From NCBI GenBank assembly GCA_964520785.1, contig CAZFQG010000027.1, positions 1-43,825 on the forward strand: a DNA stretch of 43,825 nt, read 5' to 3'. The position numbers and the translations under genes are program-made. Of the stretch, positions 15,318 through 24,699 are shown one piece after another (within the stretch, counting starts at the first letter, position 1; each line of letters opens with the position of its first letter). The stretch is from CAZFQG01 sp964520785 (GTDB lineage: Bacteria > Planctomycetota > Planctomycetia > Pirellulales > Thermoguttaceae). The notes under the pieces were generated by a model. The model was not told where the DNA came from, did not search any database, and saw only the letters and a program-made list of their open reading frames with translations.

Positions 15318-17015
15318 TTACCACTTCAAACCGAATCTGTCTCCATCGTCGCCGCGTCTTTCGATCCCGCCCTTCAGCTCGATTGTCGGATAGACTTTCT
15401 TCGAAGTATCCGAGTAATCCTCTTCCTTCTCTTCTCCTTCACTTTCCTTCTTGGGCGGCGGTTCCAGGGCGTCTTTGATCGAGAGGCCGATCCGCTGGTT
15501 TCCCTTGTCGACGGACTTAATGACGCAGGACACCTCATCCCCCTCGTGGACGAAATCGCTCACGCGAAAAACCCGTTTGTGGGCGATTTCGGAGATATGT
15601 ACCAGGCCCTCTACCCCTCGTTCGAGCTGAACGAACGCGCCGAACTCCATGATCTTGGAAACCCTTCCGGCGACCGTCATTCCGACGGGGTACTTCGATT
15701 CGACCGAGTCCCACGGGTTTTCCAGCATGTCGCGGTAGCCCAGGCTGATCCGGTTTCCGCCGGGATCGACCTTGAGAATCTTGACCTTGACCGTTTGACC
15801 CTCCGCAAGAATCTCACTCGGATGCTCGACGCGTCCCCAGTCCAATTGGCTGACGTGGATCAACCCGTCGACGCCGCCGATATCGACGAACGCGCCGAAA
15901 TCCATCAGCTTCCGCACGACACCCTCGTGAATCTGTCCCGGCTGCAGCGATTCGAGGAGTTGCTGCCGCGCTTCCTCTTTCTCGCGTTCCAGAATCGCGC
16001 GGCGGCTCAAGACGAGGTTCCGGCGATCGCGGTTCGCCTCCGTCACCAGACAGGTAAAACGTTCGTCGACGAACTGCGAGAGGTCCTCGACCCTGAAGAG
16101 GGAAATCTGGCTGACCGGAATGAACCCGCGGATGTGGTTCACCTCGCATTCGAGGCCGCCGGAATTGTGCCCCGTCACTTTGGTCTCGACGACCATTCCC
16201 TCTCGGAGGTCGTCCCAATTCTCGACGGAAGAGGCCGCGTTCGGAATCATCAGATCGTACAGGCCGTCTTCCTTGTTGAACCCGGTGACGATTACGTCCA
16301 GCTCGGTACCGACCTCGGGAGGGTCGACGAATTGCCTCAAAGGCACGGTTCCCTGTTCGCGGCCGCCGATATCGACGAAGACCTCTTCGCTGGAAACGGC
16401 CAGAACGCGGCCGTGGTGTTGCGATTCGACTTCGAACGCGGCCTGCGTGGCGCCCGAGTCGCTCCCCTCCAGAATCGCGTCCATCTCGACGGAGCCCATC
16501 GCCTCCTCGAATTCGCGGAGCAGGTCGTCACTTAGTTCCCGGCGAAGATTGGGGACTGGAACGCGGCCCGCATTCGGCCGAGGGGCCGGGATCGGCGGCG
16601 CCTCGCCGCCATCGGCGGGTTCCGCCACCGCCAAATCCTCCTCCAGAACGGGTGAGGCCGCTTCTCCAGTAGGCACGGCGTCCGCCTGGGGCGGCGGCTC
16701 CACCTCCGCATGGTCCTGCACCACAGGCGTCGCTGGAGCGGGGGGTGGAGCGGGAGGCGGCGCTGGTAGCGGTTCGGATGATTTCGGCTCGGTCGTCTCG
16801 ACAACCGGGATCCAATCCCGCTCCAACGAGTTCCCATGGACCGGCGTCCCTTCGGGTCGCTGCGATCCGATTAGGATCCGCGATTGTTTCGGTTCAGAGG
16901 ATGCATTCTCTTCCGGCGGCGCGGCCGACTCATCCGCCGGAGAATCTTCGCGAGCCGACGCAGTGTCGGAAGGAGGCGGCATGTCCTGATGAGATGGGGC
17001 GGGGTCCGTTGCCAT
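15318..17015 (-). CDS. rpsA: Ribosomal protein S1-like protein with four S1 domains
   Basis: 565-residue RNA-binding protein that would recruit mRNA to the 30S subunit. Four S1 OB-fold domains can be read: about 200-265, 272-340, 355-430 and 445-515; the last two carry the classical FGAFVDI / FGAFVQL and GLIHVSQ / GLVHISE signatures. E. coli S1 has six domains; four is usual in several other phyla. The first about 180 residues are acidic and Pro/Ala/Glu-rich and must be disordered, which is unusual for S1. The start at 17015 is chosen because GAGGAA lies just upstream; an ATG at 17039 is also in frame but has no ribosome binding site. The C-terminus is a charged tail. Confidence 0.88.
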   Translation of the reverse strand: MATDPAPSHQDMPPPSDTASAREDSPADESAAPPEENASSEPKQSRILIGSQRPEGTPVHGNSLERDWIPVVETTEPKSSEPLPAPPPAPPPAPATPVVQDHAEVEPPPQADAVPTGEAASPVLEEDLAVAEPADGGEAPPIPAPRPNAGRVPVPNLRRELSDDLLREFEEAMGSVEMDAILEGSDSGATQAAFEVESQHHGRVLAVSSEEVFVDIGGREQGTVPLRQFVDPPEVGTELDVIVTGFNKEDGLYDLMIPNAASSVENWDDLREGMVVETKVTGHNSGGLECEVNHIRGFIPVSQISLFRVEDLSQFVDERFTCLVTEANRDRRNLVLSRRAILEREKEEARQQLLESLQPGQIHEGVVRKLMDFGAFVDIGGVDGLIHVSQLDWGRVEHPSEILAEGQTVKVKILKVDPGGNRISLGYRDMLENPWDSVESKYPVGMTVAGRVSKIMEFGAFVQLERGVEGLVHISEIAHKRVFRVSDFVHEGDEVSCVIKSVDKGNQRIGLSIKDALEPPPKKESEGEEKEEDYSDTSKKVYPTIELKGGIERRGDDGDRFGLKW

Positions 17016-17312
17016 CCGTCGTTCCTCGAAAGTCGCCATGTAGAGAAAAAATTCAATAGAACTGTTTTTTGTGATATAGGGAGTGTATCATTCTACCAAG
17101 TCCCGCTGAAGGTCCAAGGGGTCTCGGCGGAGATGACACCGGCATTACCAGAGACTAGACTATTCTGGAATCAACTTCAGCGTGATGCCGGCCCCGGGAG
17201 CCGATGCCGCGTCGCCGAACCGGCAACCTTCCCGATTGTCCTTCGAACGACCGGCGCGACGCGATTATCCCGGCTTATCATTTCAGTCGTCTCTCCCCGC
17301 ACTACCGTATCC
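17016..17312. other. Divergent intergenic region between rpsA and the zinc-ribbon gene
   Basis: Should hold the rpsA promoter (minus) and that of the zinc-ribbon/GTPase pair (plus). The 17040-17110 part is AT-rich, with TATATC-like -10 material on the minus strand. I could not pick a confident promoter. No gene seen. Confidence 0.35.
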
Positions 17313-17876
17313 ATGCGTTTTCAGTTCCTGTGCCCCAACGGGCATCTTCTCGAAGCTGATATCACCCACGCCGGGATGCGCTGCGAGTGTCCTCATTGCG
17401 ACATCCTTTTCGTCATTCCGTCGGCATCCATCGAGCCGTGCGAAGCCCCGGCGGACCAGGCCGACGCGCCACTCCCGGGTGATACCGGCGAGATCGAAAT
17501 CCCCCAAATCGAGACGGTCCCCGAGATCGGCCCGCCGGAATCCGAAGAAGAGTCTCTCGTCGTGGTGGAAACCGACTCGATTACCCCTCCGCCCATCCGC
17601 GAGTCGGCCGACCCGGAGTTCGTCCACGTTCCGTGTCCAAAGGGTCATGAACTGCGGACGCCGGTCGAGATGCTGGGGCAGGAAGCCCTGTGTCCCTTCT
17701 GCAAGGCCCGATTCCAATTGCGTTACGAAGACAGCCGCGAATACCGCGCAGAGCGAGCCAGGGCGGAGGCGCTTCGCGAAGAGAAGCTGGGTCGGTTATG
17801 GTTGACCTGGGCAATCATCGCCGCGGTTGCCGTGCTCGGCGGATTCATTTTGATGATCGTCGCGTCCACTCAATGA
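17313..17876 (+). CDS. Two-zinc-ribbon protein with C-terminal membrane anchor
   Basis: 187-residue protein. The N-terminal zinc ribbon is CPNGH (7-11) plus C24-E-C-P-H-C29. A second ribbon repeats the pattern: CPKGH (108-112) plus CPFC (127-130). Between them is an acidic, Pro-rich linker. A basic helix leads to one C-terminal membrane helix (about 162-184, LWLTWAIIAAVAVLGGFIL), so the ribbons probably face the cytoplasm. No enzymatic site is visible. Its stop overlaps the start of the downstream GTPase gene as ATGA, so the two proteins are probably made in fixed ratio and may work together. The frame is open far upstream, but the ATG at 17313 starts directly at the first ribbon. Confidence 0.78.
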   Translation: MRFQFLCPNGHLLEADITHAGMRCECPHCDILFVIPSASIEPCEAPADQADAPLPGDTGEIEIPQIETVPEIGPPESEEESLVVVETDSITPPPIRESADPEFVHVPCPKGHELRTPVEMLGQEALCPFCKARFQLRYEDSREYRAERARAEALREEKLGRLWLTWAIIAAVAVLGGFILMIVASTQ

Positions 17877-19036
17877 CCTTTGTTCCTCCCTGCCCGCGTA
17901 TGACTTCGAACCGTCAAGAAACGCCGAATCCGAACGTGCGAATCGCTCGACTGACTCCTTCCGGCCGAGGGGCGGTGGCGACGCTGGTCGTCTTCGGGAT
18001 TGGCGCGTCGGGGATCGTCGAACGGGTCATCCAAACGCGCCGCCGGATCGTGGACCTGGCCGAGCCGGTCTTGGGCCGCGGCGGCGACGACGCGGAAGAG
18101 GTCGTCCTGTTCCGGAAAAACGATTCCGAAGTGTTCGTTCACGGACACGGCGGGACCGCCGCCGTGGCATCCCTGAGGGAGGCATTCCTCGATGTCGGGG
18201 CGGTTCACGCGCCGTGGGAGGAATGGGTCCGCTTTTCGTCCGCCGAATCCTCGAACGCAAAGGAGGCGCGGATCGCCCTGGCGCGTGCCACAACGGAAAA
18301 GACGGCGGGCATGCTCTTGGATCAGCTAGCCGGGGCGTTGTCCGGAGAGCTGGGCCGGATCCGTACCTCGATTTGCCGCCGCGACTGGAATGACGCCCTG
18401 ATCCGAACGGAGACGCTCCGCTCACGTTTACCCCTCGGGCTGCACTTGACGCGGCCCTGGCGCGTCGCCGTCGCCGGACGTCCCAACGTGGGCAAGAGCA
18501 GCCTCGTCAACGCTCTTCTGGGCTACTCCCGGACGATCGTCCACGAGACTCCCGGCACCACGCGCGACGTGCTCAGCGCGGAAACGGCGTTCGACGGCTA
18601 TCCGGTTGTGCTATACGACACGGCCGGAATCCGTCAGGGGGCCGGCCGCGTCGAACGTTCGGGCATCTCTCTGGCACGCCGCCGGATCGGCGAGTCCGAC
18701 CTGGTCCTCTTCGTTTGCGACGTATCCGCCGGGTGGACGAGCGAGGACGAGATGCTGCGGCGATCTCTCCCCGAGGCGCTGCTCGTATGCAACAAGTGCG
18801 ATCTTGCGCCGGGGGGAGAAATGCCGTACGACGGACTTCACGTCAGCGCGCTGGAAGGACTGGAGGTGCCGAGGTTGATTGCCGCGATCGTCTCCCGCCT
18901 CGTTCCGGCGGCGCCACCAAACGGGGCGGCCATTCCTTTCACCGAGGAACACGCCGAGCGGCTGTCGCGCCTGGAGAAGGCGATCCGCGGCGAAGACGAA
19001 ACGGCGGTCCGGGCGGTCCTGACGGACTGGGTATGA
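17873..19036 (+). CDS. MnmE-like GTPase lacking the MnmE C-terminal cysteine motif
   Basis: 387-residue GTPase. The N-terminus (IARLTPSGRGAVATLVVFG, about 24-42) is related to the formyl-THF-binding domain of MnmE, which installs wobble-uridine modifications on tRNA. A helical part follows, and then a complete G domain: GRPNVGKSS (202-210), TTRD (229-232), DTAG (249-252), NKCD (307-310) and VSAL (324-327). True MnmE is about 450 residues and ends in a CxGK motif needed for catalysis; here the chain ends in AVLTDWV without it, and the helical domain is short. It is therefore probably a paralogue with another job, not mnmE itself. The start overlaps the zinc-ribbon stop by ATGA. It converges on the next gene with only seven bases between stops. 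Confidence 0.85.
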   Translation: MTFVPPCPRMTSNRQETPNPNVRIARLTPSGRGAVATLVVFGIGASGIVERVIQTRRRIVDLAEPVLGRGGDDAEEVVLFRKNDSEVFVHGHGGTAAVASLREAFLDVGAVHAPWEEWVRFSSAESSNAKEARIALARATTEKTAGMLLDQLAGALSGELGRIRTSICRRDWNDALIRTETLRSRLPLGLHLTRPWRVAVAGRPNVGKSSLVNALLGYSRTIVHETPGTTRDVLSAETAFDGYPVVLYDTAGIRQGAGRVERSGISLARRRIGESDLVLFVCDVSAGWTSEDEMLRRSLPEALLVCNKCDLAPGGEMPYDGLHVSALEGLEVPRLIAAIVSRLVPAAPPNGAAIPFTEEHAERLSRLEKAIRGEDETAVRAVLTDWV

Positions 19037-19043
19037 CCCGGCG

Positions 19044-22000
19044 TTACCGCGAGGCCGCCCCGCTTTGGAACAACGGGAGGTGCCGGTAGTAGACCTCGAG
19101 CATCAACAGATGCATCGTCGTGACGTAGAGTCGTCCGCCGGCGTGACCCCAACGGTCCGGAACGGGTCCAACCGGAGACCAGCTTCCGGCCAGAGTTCCC
19201 TCCTGCCGCTGCGACTTCTCCAACAGCGGCCTGAGCCGCTCGTTCCAGGCGGTCCAGCGTTCGCCCCCGAGGTGGAACATGACCTGCGTGGCGTAGTACC
19301 AGTAGTAGGCATCCCGTTTGGAATTCGCGCCGGAGCCGAATTCCGGCGGATTCCGCGAGAGGTGATCCGCCCCGGCGCGCAGCCGTTCGTCCGCTCCGCT
19401 CCATCCGAGATACATCCGCATCAGCAGGCCCTCGGCCGTCATTGCCAGGTTGGGAGCGCGGCCGGCGCGCTGCCGAGGGGTATCCGCCGCGTAGGGGTTG
19501 TAGGAATATCGGGCTCCCGAGTCCGCTTGGGCGATGTCCAACCAAACGGCGGTTCGCGCCATGGCCTCCTCGGGTATCTCCAGACCGGCCATTTGAGCGC
19601 TCTTCATTGCCATGAGCTGCCAGCCGGAGACCGAAGTGTCCGACTCGCGTCCCGGCTGATAACGCCATCCACCGAGAGTCTTGTGCTGTGCGCGGACGAT
19701 GAACTCGATTGCCCGCTGGGCCGGTTCGCGGAGATTTGGATCGCGTGTCATTCCATAGGCTTCGCACAACGCGATCGCCGCGATTCCATGGCTGTAAAGC
19801 CAAACGTAGTCGCTCCCGCCGGTGAACAGATCGCCATCTTCCTTCTGACGCTCGACGAGCCAGTCCACCCCCGCGCGGACCGTATCGCGGTGCTTGTCGC
19901 CGAGGTGCGTGTAACCGGCGCCGAAGAACGAAAGCAGAGCCAACCCGGTCGCGGCCGTGTCGGAAGACATTTGGCCGAAACCGACTTTCTCTGCACCGTG
20001 ATCATTGGGGGACTGGTGCAGGCTCCATCGTCCGTCCTCGAATTGCTCCCTGGCGAGATAATCCAGCCCGAGTTCCACCGCCCTTTCGGCGCTGGGAGAA
20101 CCGCCGAACCGCTCGACCCAGCGTCCTCGGGTGTCCGGATCGCGGCGTTCGAAGAACTCGGTCGGCTCCACGGCCGAGGTCTCGAGAGCGGGCCGCATTC
20201 CGCTACGTTCCAGCAGAAACCGTCGAGGGGTGGTGTGTACCAAAAGACTTTCCTCTCGCGCGTGGCGGCTGGGAAGCCCGATGTCGCGAGGCTCGGAGGC
20301 GCTGAGCCCGCCGGGGCCGATGTCGGCCGAATTCCGCACCGGCAGGCCGCCGCGACGGTGGCCGGGCTCTTCCCGTCCGGGACCAAGCACGAGGCGTTGA
20401 CCCGACGTCGTAGCCGCAAAGTTCGGATCTTCCATCCCCATGACCGCTTCGCCCGTCTCTTCGGCGAGACTCGGCAAGAAACGGCCGAAGCCGTTCTTCG
20501 AGAGGGGAGTACCCGAATCGCCGCCGGCAAACGAAGGCGCCGTCCGGCCGACGATTGAAGCAAGTTCCATGTTCGCCGGCGCGATCCCCGCGGGGCTCCC
20601 ATCCGTCGGCGCCGCTTCGCTGGAGACGGCTCTCGTCGCCGGGAGGTTTCCACGAGGAGCGTCGCGCCGGGCAATCTCACCCGGTTCGAGCCGACCGGTC
20701 ACCGAAACGTCGACGTTGCCTTGAGATGGCATTGCCTCTTCCGCGTCGACCGCGACCGGCAGGGAGGCGGAGGTCAACGAGCGCTCCATTCCGGACGTCG
20801 CCGTCTCGAAACTCGGGGACCCTCCGGCATGCACTTGGACATCTCTGCGGCCCAACGAAACGGAGACCCTCTCGGTGCCGTGGCCGGCGACGGCCGCTTC
20901 GGCGGTAATGGTCCGCCTTGCCGGCGGCGCGTCGGACCCACCTCTCTCCACGGAGACTTGCGCCCCGACTTCCAACGAACTCGCCAGCCCGCCCTGCTCG
21001 GCCGCGAGTCCGGCGGCGCCCCGCTCCGAAGCGCCGTCGACCGCCTCCGCGGCGGCGGGAAGCCGGGCTCCCCGCTCGGCCCTGGCGAGCGTGGCGCTTC
21101 GCGAGGGGCTGTCAGCCGTTCCGCGACCATCCCGCTCGGATGCCAAGTCGCGTCTGGCCGGGGCCTGCGCGTTCGGGAGCCCGCGATCTCCCATCGCCAG
21201 ATCGGATCCGGCCGCCTCGGTCGTCTTCCGCGTACCGGGAAGCCCCGAGACGTGCCGTTGGGGACCTCCGGCCAGATGGCTCGTAGTCGGCGTCCCGGTT
21301 CCCTCTGCGCCGGTGGGCGCGCTCGAGGCGATGTCCAACGGTTCCGCGGTGGTTTCCATCGTCATGGTCCGGCCGGGCGTCTTTTGAGGCAAGGGAGTTC
21401 CACCGCCCGAAATTCCGGCGGCAATTGATTCGAAACGGGTCACGCGACGGCTATTCACCGGCGAAACCCGATCCGGCGCTCCCAAGTCGCCCCGGGGACC
21501 GGCGCCCACCTCGGTCTGCCGGACCGGTATGGCGACCGCCCCCCCACGGGAGGAGCGAGCAACCTCTCCCGGCGCGATCGCCAACTGCTTTCCTCCAGCA
21601 CCTTCCTCGGCGGACGCCGCCGGACTCGGAGCCGGAAGGAGGGATGCCTGGTCCGGCAGCGACGTCGGGCCGCTGCGCGACCGGGCAAGCCCCGACTCAG
21701 CCAGAGCGCGCTCAATGGTAGGTTCCTCCCGTCCCGTTGCGCGGCGGCTTCCGACCCGGGCCGCGGCGCGGGTCGAACCGACGGCGAAATCCGCCGAGCC
21801 GGTCGCGGCGGTTCGCGCGCCGGGCGCCGCCTGTTTCGCGGAGCGGACGACGGCCGTCTCGGAGGAAACCTCCAAGCTGCTTCGAGGCGCCGACCCGCGC
21901 GCCGCGGCGAGGGCCGTCTCGTTGGGGACCTCCACCGCCGAGGACGGAAGCGCGACGCCTCGCTCGGAACGAGCCGGAGACCCGGGTTCGGCCGCGCGTA

Positions 22001-23150
22001 CGTTTCGATCCGCCGCGATCCGCCGCGATGCCTCGGCCCGACGAGCCGCCGCCGCCGGCCGGCGAATTTCTTCCCCCACCGTGGGCGCGGGCCGGTCGAG
22101 CGGTTGCGTCGCGGCCGGCCGCGGACGCTGCCTCGCCGCGCGGGAAGTTTCCGAATCGGCCAAGAGGAGCGATTCCTCGCGAGTGGCCGCGTTTGCCGGC
22201 GCGATCCGCGACTGGAGATTTTCGGACGACTCGCGCAGGGTGCGTTCCGGCGAGGGTGGATTCGAATTCGGCGCGGCGCGTTCCACCGCTCGGGCCTCCA
22301 TCGCCGCGACGCGCGGAGATGCCTGCCGGAGCCGGCTTTCCTCCGGAACTCGACGCTGCGTGGGGACCGAACCCGACGCGCGCCGCGCGACGCGCGCGGC
22401 GTCGGGCGTGGGAGACTCGACGCGAGGCTCGGCCGGGCGTTCGATTTCTGGTTGCGGAATCGGCGTATCCGGCACCAATTCACGGAGCAACTCCTGTCGG
22501 GAGAGACGGTTGCCGGCTTCCTCCGCGCGGCGCGGCGCGGAAGGGACGGCCTTCGCCGGTTGGAGCGGATCCGCCGGTCGGATTTCCGCTTCCGGCTCGG
22601 GAGGCGGAAGCGTCTTGGGGTGGATTTCGTGGTCGAGCGACGCCCGGTCGACGGTTTGCCCCTGTTTACCGTCGGGAAGCCGAACATCCAGCGGCTTTTC
22701 GAACGCCTGCTCGGCATCCGGGGTCTCCACGCGTTCCCAGTTGTATTCCGGTACGGTCTCGAACACGTAGTCGTCGACCATTCGCGCGGCGAGTTCCTTC
22801 TCCCGCTCGGCCTTGAGTTCCAGATACTTGTGATGCAGATAGACCCCCAACCCCAAGTGAACCAAAAGGCTGACGAGCACGCACAGTTGTACGCGGCGCA
22901 ACGTCCTCTCTTTCAGCCGAAGCACGGCATAGAAGAGAACACTGATGCCGGCAACGACGATGGCCAGTCGGAACCACGCGTTGTGAAGAATCCGAGGATC
23001 GTCGAACCGGCTCGTACCGAGGACGAGCCCGATCACGATGCCCGAGAGGATGAAGAGGAGGCAATTGATTGGCCAGAGCCGCTCGTCGAAACCGACAGCC
23101 CATTCTCTTCTGCGGTGCGGCGGCGTTTTGGACGGTTGACTCATGTGCAT
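19044..23150 (-). CDS. Giant membrane-anchored protein with C-terminal prenyltransferase/squalene-cyclase-like helical repeats
   Basis: 1368 residues. Two hydrophobic segments near the N-terminus (about 29-45 and 57-75) plus a third around 85-105 anchor it in the inner membrane. Residues about 130-1000 are low-complexity, Arg/Ala/Ser/Glu-rich and almost surely disordered. Residues about 1060-1350 are alpha-helical repeats of the prenyltransferase/squalene-oxidase type (FEDGRWSLHQSP, AIEFIVRAQ, LGGWRYQPG, AGSWSPVG), the alpha/alpha-toroid fold. The DxDD motif of active squalene-hopene cyclases was not seen, so a binding or scaffold role is more likely than cyclization. Proteins of this build are frequent in planctomycetes and their function is unknown. 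No strong ribosome binding site precedes either ATG at 23150 or 23144. Confidence 0.75.
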   Translation of the reverse strand: MHMSQPSKTPPHRRREWAVGFDERLWPINCLLFILSGIVIGLVLGTSRFDDPRILHNAWFRLAIVVAGISVLFYAVLRLKERTLRRVQLCVLVSLLVHLGLGVYLHHKYLELKAEREKELAARMVDDYVFETVPEYNWERVETPDAEQAFEKPLDVRLPDGKQGQTVDRASLDHEIHPKTLPPPEPEAEIRPADPLQPAKAVPSAPRRAEEAGNRLSRQELLRELVPDTPIPQPEIERPAEPRVESPTPDAARVARRASGSVPTQRRVPEESRLRQASPRVAAMEARAVERAAPNSNPPSPERTLRESSENLQSRIAPANAATREESLLLADSETSRAARQRPRPAATQPLDRPAPTVGEEIRRPAAAARRAEASRRIAADRNVRAAEPGSPARSERGVALPSSAVEVPNETALAAARGSAPRSSLEVSSETAVVRSAKQAAPGARTAATGSADFAVGSTRAAARVGSRRATGREEPTIERALAESGLARSRSGPTSLPDQASLLPAPSPAASAEEGAGGKQLAIAPGEVARSSRGGAVAIPVRQTEVGAGPRGDLGAPDRVSPVNSRRVTRFESIAAGISGGGTPLPQKTPGRTMTMETTAEPLDIASSAPTGAEGTGTPTTSHLAGGPQRHVSGLPGTRKTTEAAGSDLAMGDRGLPNAQAPARRDLASERDGRGTADSPSRSATLARAERGARLPAAAEAVDGASERGAAGLAAEQGGLASSLEVGAQVSVERGGSDAPPARRTITAEAAVAGHGTERVSVSLGRRDVQVHAGGSPSFETATSGMERSLTSASLPVAVDAEEAMPSQGNVDVSVTGRLEPGEIARRDAPRGNLPATRAVSSEAAPTDGSPAGIAPANMELASIVGRTAPSFAGGDSGTPLSKNGFGRFLPSLAEETGEAVMGMEDPNFAATTSGQRLVLGPGREEPGHRRGGLPVRNSADIGPGGLSASEPRDIGLPSRHAREESLLVHTTPRRFLLERSGMRPALETSAVEPTEFFERRDPDTRGRWVERFGGSPSAERAVELGLDYLAREQFEDGRWSLHQSPNDHGAEKVGFGQMSSDTAATGLALLSFFGAGYTHLGDKHRDTVRAGVDWLVERQKEDGDLFTGGSDYVWLYSHGIAAIALCEAYGMTRDPNLREPAQRAIEFIVRAQHKTLGGWRYQPGRESDTSVSGWQLMAMKSAQMAGLEIPEEAMARTAVWLDIAQADSGARYSYNPYAADTPRQRAGRAPNLAMTAEGLLMRMYLGWSGADERLRAGADHLSRNPPEFGSGANSKRDAYYWYYATQVMFHLGGERWTAWNERLRPLLEKSQRQEGTLAGSWSPVGPVPDRWGHAGGRLYVTTMHLLMLEVYYRHLPLFQSGAASR

Positions 23151-23475
23151 CAGTGCCGGAAAAGGAGATCAGTCAAGAGGAGCCCGATCAGGCCGGAGGA
23201 ACTCGCGACGGGGCTTCGGCAAGGGCGCCGCCGGCGCGCGCCAGCGCATTTCAGCTCCTCGCTCGTTCAACACCCTTCCCAGACTGCCGCCAGCCGGTAC
23301 GCCGGACCGATCAGCGGCAAAAACCGCGATTATTGCCGGAATCGTGCATAACGTCTCACGATCCGAACCGTCGAGAACGAAATCTCAATACTCTCTTTTA
23401 CTCGATCCGTCGTAAGAAAGCTACTCCCAGCCGCGGGTATTCTAGTGAACGGACCTCAAACCCCACCAATCGGCC
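23151..23475. other. Intergenic spacer, no gene seen
   Basis: Upstream of the giant anchored protein and downstream of the C_GCAxxG gene. No hairpin with a T tract and no RBS-supported frame noticed. Confidence 0.35.
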
Positions 23476-24231
23476 CTAATGACATAGCCAGCATTTCATT
23501 TTCGTGGAACCGTCATCGGATAATCCTGTTGGGGGGGTTATTGCCGGTTTGCACGGGAGCTGTCTCACCTCGGCATAGGCATTAAGCAGTCTGGTCGCGC
23601 GTTTTGCCGTGTCGGCGCTCAAACGGCGGCAGCGTTCCTTTCGCAAAGGAGCGCTCATCTCGGCACAATTCGCCTCTTCACGCCATCGGACAGTCGAAAT
23701 ATGGCACAGAACCGATTGGGGCACTGCTTCAGGCATTTCGACGGTATCCTTGGCAACCGGAACATATTTCGGCAGCGGGGTATCTTGATACCATTGAAGG
23801 AGCCCATCCGTCAAGCGGTCCGATTCCTCTCGCGTCGCCGTGAAAAGCCCGAACGCGGCGGCGGCGCCGTTGAGCGCGCCGCAAATCGTTCCCCAACCGC
23901 CCACTCCGCCATGGCCGTAACGCATCATTTGCCGTGGAAAAGACGCATAGGGCTCGCCAAACTCCTCGGCCAGACTGAGCAGGATGGAGGAGAAAACGGC
24001 GTACATGCAAGACCCTTCCGGATAAAGACCATACGCCAAATCGGCGACTGAGTCAGGATCAAGACAATGGTAAGTCCATCTGCCGGACGAACCAGGCGGC
24101 TGAACCAGTCCGTTCTGCGCGAAAGCCGCGGCACTCCCGGCGGCCGCCGATCCGACCGCGCAACCGAGAGAGCCGAGCAGCGTTCTTCGGGAAATGGTTC
24201 TTCCAAAGAGGTGTTTCGCGGAACGCGACAT
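23476..24231 (-). CDS. Tat-exported C_GCAxxG_C_C-family redox protein
   Basis: 251 residues. The N-terminus carries a twin-arginine signal, TISRRTLLGSLG (about 12-23), followed by a hydrophobic Ala/Gly stretch, so the folded protein would leave the cytoplasm. The mature part has the hallmark cysteines of the C_GCAxxG_C_C family: EGSCMYAVF, then GGVGGWGTICGALNGAAAA, then LCHISTVRW and NCAEMSAPLRKERC, ending in KCWLC. Such proteins are thought to bind a metal or redox cofactor; no activity is established to my knowledge. The start at 24231 has AGGAG eight bases upstream. It lies 79 bases downstream of an ArsR-family regulator on the same strand, which suggests metal- or redox-controlled expression. 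Confidence 0.82.
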   Translation of the reverse strand: MSRSAKHLFGRTISRRTLLGSLGCAVGSAAAGSAAAFAQNGLVQPPGSSGRWTYHCLDPDSVADLAYGLYPEGSCMYAVFSSILLSLAEEFGEPYASFPRQMMRYGHGGVGGWGTICGALNGAAAAFGLFTATREESDRLTDGLLQWYQDTPLPKYVPVAKDTVEMPEAVPQSVLCHISTVRWREEANCAEMSAPLRKERCRRLSADTAKRATRLLNAYAEVRQLPCKPAITPPTGLSDDGSTKMKCWLCH

Positions 24232-24310
24232 ACCATTTACTCCTGGGGTGTTTGGCCAATAAGACAAATATAATTCAAAAAAACTCTAATAAAAGTTTTT
24301 CGACAACAGG

Positions 24311-24637
24311 CTACCTCGCCAGAACTCGGGCCGATTCGCTTCGATTTTGATGGACGACGTTTTCGATGCAATCGAACAACTGCGTCACGCAACGGCACCG
24401 CACGCGATAGAAAATATGCGTGCCCTGCTTCGTTGTCTCGATGAGTCCCGCCACGCGAAGGATCGATAGGTGCCGCGAGACGGTTGAGATGTCTGAACCG
24501 ATCATCCCCGCAAGCTCTCCGACACAGCGCGGCCCGTTCTTTGTCAATTCATCGAGAATAAACAAACGTGACGGGTGGGCGATTGCCTTGGCGATCTGGG
24601 CTCGCGCGTCGTAGCGCGATTGCGTAGTGGGGTCCAT
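24311..24637 (-). CDS. ArsR-family winged-helix transcriptional regulator
   Basis: 108-residue DNA-binding protein. The winged helix is clear: IAHPSRLFILDELTKNGPR, then GELAGMIGSDISTVSRHL (recognition helix) and LRVAGLIETTKQGTHIFYRV (wing). Cysteines at the junction after the wing (RCRC) and one in the helix before the recognition helix (RCVGEL) could sense a metal, metalloid or thiol oxidation; C-V-G rather than the classical ELCVCDL of ArsR means that the inducer cannot be named. It precedes the C_GCAxxG redox protein gene and probably represses both. A -10 box and a dyad lie just upstream. Confidence 0.9.
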   Translation of the reverse strand: MDPTTQSRYDARAQIAKAIAHPSRLFILDELTKNGPRCVGELAGMIGSDISTVSRHLSILRVAGLIETTKQGTHIFYRVRCRCVTQLFDCIENVVHQNRSESARVLAR

Positions 24638-24674
24638 TTATGGCTAATCAGGGGGATGCGGGAAGTGTGGGAAG

Positions 24675-24696
24675 GGGTGTTTCGCGTGAGACGCCC
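24675..24696 (-). promoter_or_regulatory. Candidate ArsR operator (imperfect dyad)
   Basis: A 22-base imperfect palindrome with half site GGGnGTnTC, matching its own reverse complement at 16 of 22 positions by my count. It starts three bases downstream of the TATAAT box, across the expected transcription start. This is the position from which an autoregulatory repressor would block transcription. Confidence 0.45.
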
Positions 24697-24699
24697 TCT

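Noticed and set aside
17873..19036. Calling the GTPase gene mnmE
   Set aside because: The C-terminal CxGK motif and part of the helical domain are missing, so the standard tRNA-modification role is not supported.
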